A DNA stretch of 9,726 bases from an uncultured archaeon (GTDB lineage Archaea > Thermoproteota > Nitrososphaeria > Nitrososphaerales > CALBXV01), in assembly GCA_937890045.1 (NCBI GenBank), contig CALBXV010000042.1:1-9726 (forward strand). The letters are read 5' to 3'. Under the pieces are notes generated by a model that was given only the letters and a program-made list of their open reading frames with translations, was not told the DNA's origin and did not search any database. A program made the translations under genes and the position numbers. Positions within the stretch are counted from its first letter, which is position 1, and each line of letters opens with the position of its first letter. Positions 6,239-9,726 of the stretch are shown here, piece after piece.

Positions 6239-8740
6239 TTAAAAGAATTTATTAAAACCAAAATCATCATTTGGTTCTTCCCATTTTAATGCATCATATA
6301 ACATTACTATTTTTTTACTAAGTGCTTGCTTATATATCTTATCGGTATCAATATACTCTTTTATATAATCTAACACTTGTTGAGGATCCTCATGTCCTTT
6401 ATAACATAAAGTCTCAAATTTAAATGGATTGTCTTTTAAATACATCCACTTAATCTTTTCACCGTTTCCAATTAAAGGATACTTTGCTTCAAGTTTACTT
6501 GACAATAAAAAGTTATTATAATTTATTGCTGATTTAACATGAACAGGTGCACCCTTTTTAGCTAACAATCTACCATCACCCCTCTGAACATATTTTTTAA
6601 CATTTTTAACTGAAGTTGGCATTGCAATAGTATCATAGTTTTTCAACTTCATAGATTTCTTAAAATTAAGAATAAACTCATTAATCTTATTCTGAGGTAC
6701 ATTTGCTAATATATCTTCTAATACTTTTGTTAAACATTCTTTCATAGCTATTGGAAAACTTGAACGAACAATATCTAAACCTTTTACATGAAGTTTATTT
6801 ATCTTAACACCATTATCATTAACAACTTTCAATCCATATCTTTTCTTTGTAACAAATAACCCACTTCTAGCAATCAATTCCTGCTTAATCTCAAATCTAT
6901 GTTTATCTACATTAAGAAACTTTTTAGCAAATAAATCATATGAACTATTTAAATATTCTTGAACCTCTGAGGCAATATCTAAAATCTTATCCATCATTAG
7001 ATTTTCATCTTTAACATTAATGTGTGGATATTTCTTTTGAATCATAGAAACAGCAGAATAAAAAACTGAATCTGTATCAATGTATATACAATGATCTTCC
7101 GAATCTTCCAAAACAGAATTATAATAATAGTTAGCTATCTTCTTAGTATATTTAATTAACTCAACACCCGTTGTCGTTGTTGCTTCTGCATTATCTAAGT
7201 CATAAAAACGAAATACAGGTAAACCCAACACACCATACAATGAATTTAGAACAACCTTTTGAATATACTGTCGTCTATCAAAGTATGCATATTTCTCTTT
7301 ATCACCCTCTTCAGCGAACTTCTTTGCTAATTTTCTAAATTCTACTCTATCATCAAACCATTTTTCCAACAAAGTTGGAATTAACCCTCTTTTATCTTGT
7401 GTATATAACACACCATTAGTAGATACAGATACATTATTATCTTTTAAAAAGTTCTTAAACTCTGCTGTAGTTAGTTTAGCACTTTCTTTTCCTGAATCAT
7501 CTTCTATAGTATATGTTTTATCTACTCCTTTAACAAATTCTTCTGAATTCCAACCTGTTAACCTTCCAAGTTTTGTTTCAGGAGAAATATTCAATGTCAT
7601 AATAATTGATGGATACATTGAAGTAATATCTAAATCATAAATCCACTCATGTCTACCTTTTATTGGTTCTTGTACATATGCTCCTGAAAACTTATCACCA
7701 TTGTTCATTAATTCTTTATTTACTTTTTTCTTATCTGGCGCAACAATATCAAGTTTTTTAAGATATACAAGAATAGCACCTTCTAAAAATCGTGATGAAT
7801 AATATACATCTTCATATGGAACATGACCCAAATGACAAATAGCTCTAGCAATACCAATAAAATCTAACTTCTCATCAAGTTTTTCAAGAATAACAACGTC
7901 ATTTATATTATACTCTACAAACTTATTCCTATTATTATAATATAAATCATCCAATGTACCATCATATGAAACTTTTTTTATACCTACTTCATAATTTCCA
8001 ATATCATCTAATCTATATGAAGACCTTTCACCAAAAGTAAGTTTTTTATATAGTTCAAGATAATCTAAGCTAGATACACCTGCTATTTTATAAGCACCTC
8101 TATGTTTATTATAGTCTACAATACCTATTGGTGATAAACATTTAGCAACATCCTCACCTAATAACCTCCGAGAACGATTATATAAATAAGGAATGTCAAA
8201 TCTATCACTATTCCAACCACTAATAATTGTTGGTGATATCTCAAGATATTTTTGATAAAATTTATTTAATAAATCTCTCTCTTCTTTAAACTTTATTACT
8301 GTAGCATTATCAAAATTTTCACTATTAACTGCATTTTCAGCGTCAAGTACATAACAATGATATTCTTTAGTTAATTTATCATATAAAGCAATAGAAGTAA
8401 TTGCATTGTCAGCTTTTTCTACTGAAGGGAAACCTTCTGTAACCTCTACTTCAATATCAAAAAACATAACTCTATGACCCTCTGATACATCATCTGAATC
8501 TGTATAGTTATCTACTAAAAACCTTGTTTCTGCTAACACATCAGATTCAAAAGAAGTATCATATTCTTCTATTTGTGATTTAGCAATTCTTCTTACCTTA
8601 TCACCATATAAAGAAGTAAACGTACCTTTTGAGTCTTTTATATAAGCATATGGTTTAAATGGATAAACTGCATATCCTTTTTTATCATCCCAAATATGTA
8701 TTCTACTTTTACTTATCTGATAAAAGATATTTTGATATAT
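6239..8740 (-). CDS. 43: Family B DNA polymerase with proofreading exonuclease, T4 gp43-like; probable ATA start
   Basis: This is the replicative polymerase, 833 residues if started at ATA 8740-8738 (T4 gp43 is 898). Exonuclease motifs are intact: FFDIEVE (D95, E97), GWNSDRFD (N177, D182) and YNINDVV (Y277, D281). Polymerase motif A is DITSMYPS (D371), motif B is KVVLNSLYG (from K495), motif C is YIDTDS (D555, D557), and KKRY is at 632-635. It ends DDFGFNKFF, resembling a PIP-box clamp-binding tail. The first canonical-type start, GTG 8539-8537, would remove 67 residues that read as a coherent N-terminal domain (IHIWDDKKGY, FTSLYGDKV, FESDV). This stretch is open up to a TGA at 8755-8753 and contains no ATG, GTG or TTG before codon 68. 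GAAGAGG lies seven bases before the ATA. I therefore prefer the ATA start, or an ATG altered by one base. Confidence 0.93.
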   Translation of the reverse strand: MYQNIFYQISKSRIHIWDDKKGYAVYPFKPYAYIKDSKGTFTSLYGDKVRRIAKSQIEEYDTSFESDVLAETRFLVDNYTDSDDVSEGHRVMFFDIEVEVTEGFPSVEKADNAITSIALYDKLTKEYHCYVLDAENAVNSENFDNATVIKFKEERDLLNKFYQKYLEISPTIISGWNSDRFDIPYLYNRSRRLLGEDVAKCLSPIGIVDYNKHRGAYKIAGVSSLDYLELYKKLTFGERSSYRLDDIGNYEVGIKKVSYDGTLDDLYYNNRNKFVEYNINDVVILEKLDEKLDFIGIARAICHLGHVPYEDVYYSSRFLEGAILVYLKKLDIVAPDKKKVNKELMNNGDKFSGAYVQEPIKGRHEWIYDLDITSMYPSIIMTLNISPETKLGRLTGWNSEEFVKGVDKTYTIEDDSGKESAKLTTAEFKNFLKDNNVSVSTNGVLYTQDKRGLIPTLLEKWFDDRVEFRKLAKKFAEEGDKEKYAYFDRRQYIQKVVLNSLYGVLGLPVFRFYDLDNAEATTTTGVELIKYTKKIANYYYNSVLEDSEDHCIYIDTDSVFYSAVSMIQKKYPHINVKDENLMMDKILDIASEVQEYLNSSYDLFAKKFLNVDKHRFEIKQELIARSGLFVTKKRYGLKVVNDNGVKINKLHVKGLDIVRSSFPIAMKECLTKVLEDILANVPQNKINEFILNFKKSMKLKNYDTIAMPTSVKNVKKYVQRGDGRLLAKKGAPVHVKSAINYNNFLLSSKLEAKYPLIGNGEKIKWMYLKDNPFKFETLCYKGHEDPQQVLDYIKEYIDTDKIYKQALSKKIVMLYDALKWEEPNDDFGFNKFF

Positions 8741-8747
8741 GACTATA

Positions 8748-8754
8748 CCTCTTC
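8748..8754 (-). promoter_or_regulatory. Ribosome binding site that sets the polymerase start
   Basis: GAAGAGG reads 5' to 3' on the minus strand here and is followed by seven bases and then ATA TAT CAA AAT. It is the only good SD site near the beginning of the polymerase reading frame and lies a few bases downstream of the predicted transcription start. It argues for initiation at the ATA and against the internal GTG 200 bases further on, which I see no reason to prefer. Confidence 0.65.
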
Positions 8755-8767
8755 AATTTGATATCTG

Positions 8768-8797
8768 AATATACGACAAAAACCAGGTACTTGTCAA
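8768..8797 (-). promoter_or_regulatory. Sigma70-type promoter for polymerase and downstream genes
   Basis: On the minus strand a perfect -35 TTGACA (8797-8792) is followed by an 18-base spacer and TATATT (8773-8768), five of six matches to the -10 consensus. Transcription would begin near 8761, giving a leader of about 20 bases with the GAAGAGG site in it. The -35 contains the TGA stop codon of the reductase gene. As the only clear consensus promoter I found in the window, it probably drives the whole polymerase-to-SLOG operon with host RNA polymerase, in addition to any readthrough from the reductase. Confidence 0.75.
8775..8795. promoter_or_regulatory. 21-bp operator-like dyad across the -35 and spacer
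   Basis: On the plus strand the pattern is GACAA, two bases, ACC, one central base (8785), GGT, two bases, TTGTC. Eight of the ten base pairs about the centre are symmetric. It covers most of the -35 hexamer and reaches to two bases short of the -10. A protein bound here would block RNA polymerase, as phage repressors do at their operators. The binding protein is not identifiable from this window. Confidence 0.5.
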
Positions 8798-9726
8798 GCT
8801 TTTTCTAAAGTTTCCCCTGGTATTTCACATACATCATTATTGCAGAATTTGTCTATTTCTGCCTCTTCGTTTTTGATTACACCGAAAGTTAATTTATTAA
8901 GTTGTTTTACTTGCTTATTATACTCTTTTTTATCTATTGCTTCATAAGGCATTTGTTTATACGCACCTAAGTCGTGTCGTGGCAATAATGATATACCTTT
9001 TAATCTGTATTGAAAATAATTCAACACATATGGTAGTTCTTCAGCTTCTGTATCTGGATCAAATGTTGCGGTACAACTTACTTGATTGTCAGCCCAATGG
9101 CGTTGCATGAATGCTGCTAAACTAAATTGTTCCCAAATAGACAATTCAGCGGCAGTTCTGATACCCTTTCCTACATCAACTGGCACTTCTACAACAACTG
9201 TAGAATCTTCTGAACCAAATGCGGGTTCTATTTTATATCCTGCCTTTTTTAATGGTGTTACTAATTCTGAATGTTTGGATAGTCTTATCCTACGAATATA
9301 AAAACGACTCTCAGGGTAATGAAGTCCTGGTGTCGCTCCTGCTAACAATGAAACTGTACCACTTGGCTTAACTGAAGTAGTTTTAATTGACTTTGGTACT
9401 GCTAACCAATCAGAATACACACAATCCCAATCTTGAATAGTATCATAACCATTCTCCAACCAATTTCTTAATTCTTCTAAACCTCTATTTGTAATAAATT
9501 GTGCAACACCACTAACTGAACAACCAATTCTACGATTTCTTAACATAACTCTATTAGTATCTGGCCAATGAGTTTTACCAAGTGTTACTGTCTTGGCATA
9601 CAAATAAGCATATTTAAGTGTCCTCTTATAATCCTCTAAATTTTCATGATTGTTTGGAAATGTTTCTACTAAACAACATAATTCATAACTTTCTAATGAT
9701 TGTTCTAAACAAGGATTTCCACCTGC
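8794..9726 (-). CDS. nrdJ: Adenosylcobalamin-dependent (class II) ribonucleoside-triphosphate reductase, C-terminal 310 residues
   Basis: The frame is open to the right edge, so the N-terminal part (around 400 residues, judged from the 739-residue Lactobacillus enzyme) is outside the window. The first visible residues are the active-site strand NPCLEQSLE (N, C and E of the N-x-C-x-E radical site), then ELCCLVETFP, whose cysteine matches one of the redox pair. TSVKPSGTVSLLAGATPGLHYP-like sequence (split around residue 135) and DNQVSCTATFDP follow. Near the end FCNNDVCEI gives the CX4C pair that shuttles electrons in the RTPR-type enzymes. The enzyme reduces ribonucleotides to deoxyribonucleotides using a B12 cofactor and works with or without oxygen, so it would supply dNTPs for the replisome encoded next. 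Ten residues follow the CX4C cysteine; the TGA stop lies inside the -35 of the next promoter. Confidence 0.93.
   Translation of the reverse strand, partial: AGGNPCLEQSLESYELCCLVETFPNNHENLEDYKRTLKYAYLYAKTVTLGKTHWPDTNRVMLRNRRIGCSVSGVAQFITNRGLEELRNWLENGYDTIQDWDCVYSDWLAVPKSIKTTSVKPSGTVSLLAGATPGLHYPESRFYIRRIRLSKHSELVTPLKKAGYKIEPAFGSEDSTVVVEVPVDVGKGIRTAAELSIWEQFSLAAFMQRHWADNQVSCTATFDPDTEAEELPYVLNYFQYRLKGISLLPRHDLGAYKQMPYEAIDKKEYNKQVKQLNKLTFGVIKNEEAEIDKFCNNDVCEIPGETLEKA

Noticed and set aside
8537..8539. GTG as the polymerase start codon
   Set aside because: It would discard 67 residues that fit the conserved N-terminal domain, although the SD and promoter lie 200 bases upstream and point to a start near 8740.
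8744..8796. Readthrough of the reductase TGA into a further 16 sense codons (beginning QVPGFC) that end at TAG
   Set aside because: The CX4C redox pair is already complete before the TGA, the extension coincides with a consensus promoter and operator-like dyad, and the other genes use TGG for tryptophan with TGA as a normal stop, so there is no support for recoding.
9086..9301. Plus-strand open frame of 71 codons
   Set aside because: It is antisense to conserved class II reductase sequence and lacks an SD.
1..9726. CRISPR arrays, tRNA genes, insertion sequences, inteins or introns
   Set aside because: I saw no repeat-spacer periodicity, cloverleaf, transposase or interruption of the conserved polymerase and reductase motifs.

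Overview
The window is AT-rich (roughly one third G+C by eye) and every recognisable gene lies on the minus strand, packed with overlaps of 1 to 26 bases or gaps of a few bases. The content is the replication module of a tailed bacteriophage of broadly T4-like replisome type: a family B DNA polymerase (gp43-like), a sliding clamp (gp45-like), both clamp-loader subunits (gp44-like and gp62-like), and an adenosylcobalamin-dependent (class II) ribonucleotide reductase just upstream. Several genes have GGAG-type Shine-Dalgarno sites and there is a consensus sigma70-type promoter, so the host probably uses standard SD initiation and a housekeeping sigma factor. The host cannot be named from this window.

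In transcription order (right to left): the C-terminal 310 residues of the class II ribonucleotide reductase (cut by the right edge); a strong promoter with a 21-bp dyad; DNA polymerase; a 51-base gap holding a possible 14-codon leader ORF; sliding clamp; a Mom-like protein (A); a small four-helix membrane protein; a HAD-fold deoxynucleotidase-like protein; clamp-loader ATPase; a zinc-ribbon protein; small clamp-loader subunit; a second Mom-like protein (B); a Cas4/RecB-like Fe-S nuclease; an unrecognised 151-residue protein; and the N-terminal 71 residues of a SLOG-fold protein (cut by the left edge). There is no gene-free stretch longer than about 60 bases.

The reductase and nucleotidase point to dNTP supply and balance. 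The polymerase, clamp and loader form the core replisome. The nuclease fits recombination, end processing or host DNA degradation. The two Mom-like proteins suggest chemical modification of adenines in the newly made DNA, which would protect against restriction. Compared with the compact T4 order (45-44-62-regA-43), this operon has no regA between 62 and 43, starts with the polymerase, and has accessory genes inserted between the replisome components.

The points most worth a second look are: (1) the polymerase gene has no ATG, GTG or TTG upstream of its conserved N-terminal region, and its position fits initiation at ATA seven bases after a GAAGAGG site; (2) the promoter in front of it carries a symmetric operator-like dyad across the -35 and spacer; (3) two divergent Mom-family genes occur in one replisome operon, with a Com-reminiscent zinc-ribbon gene nearby.
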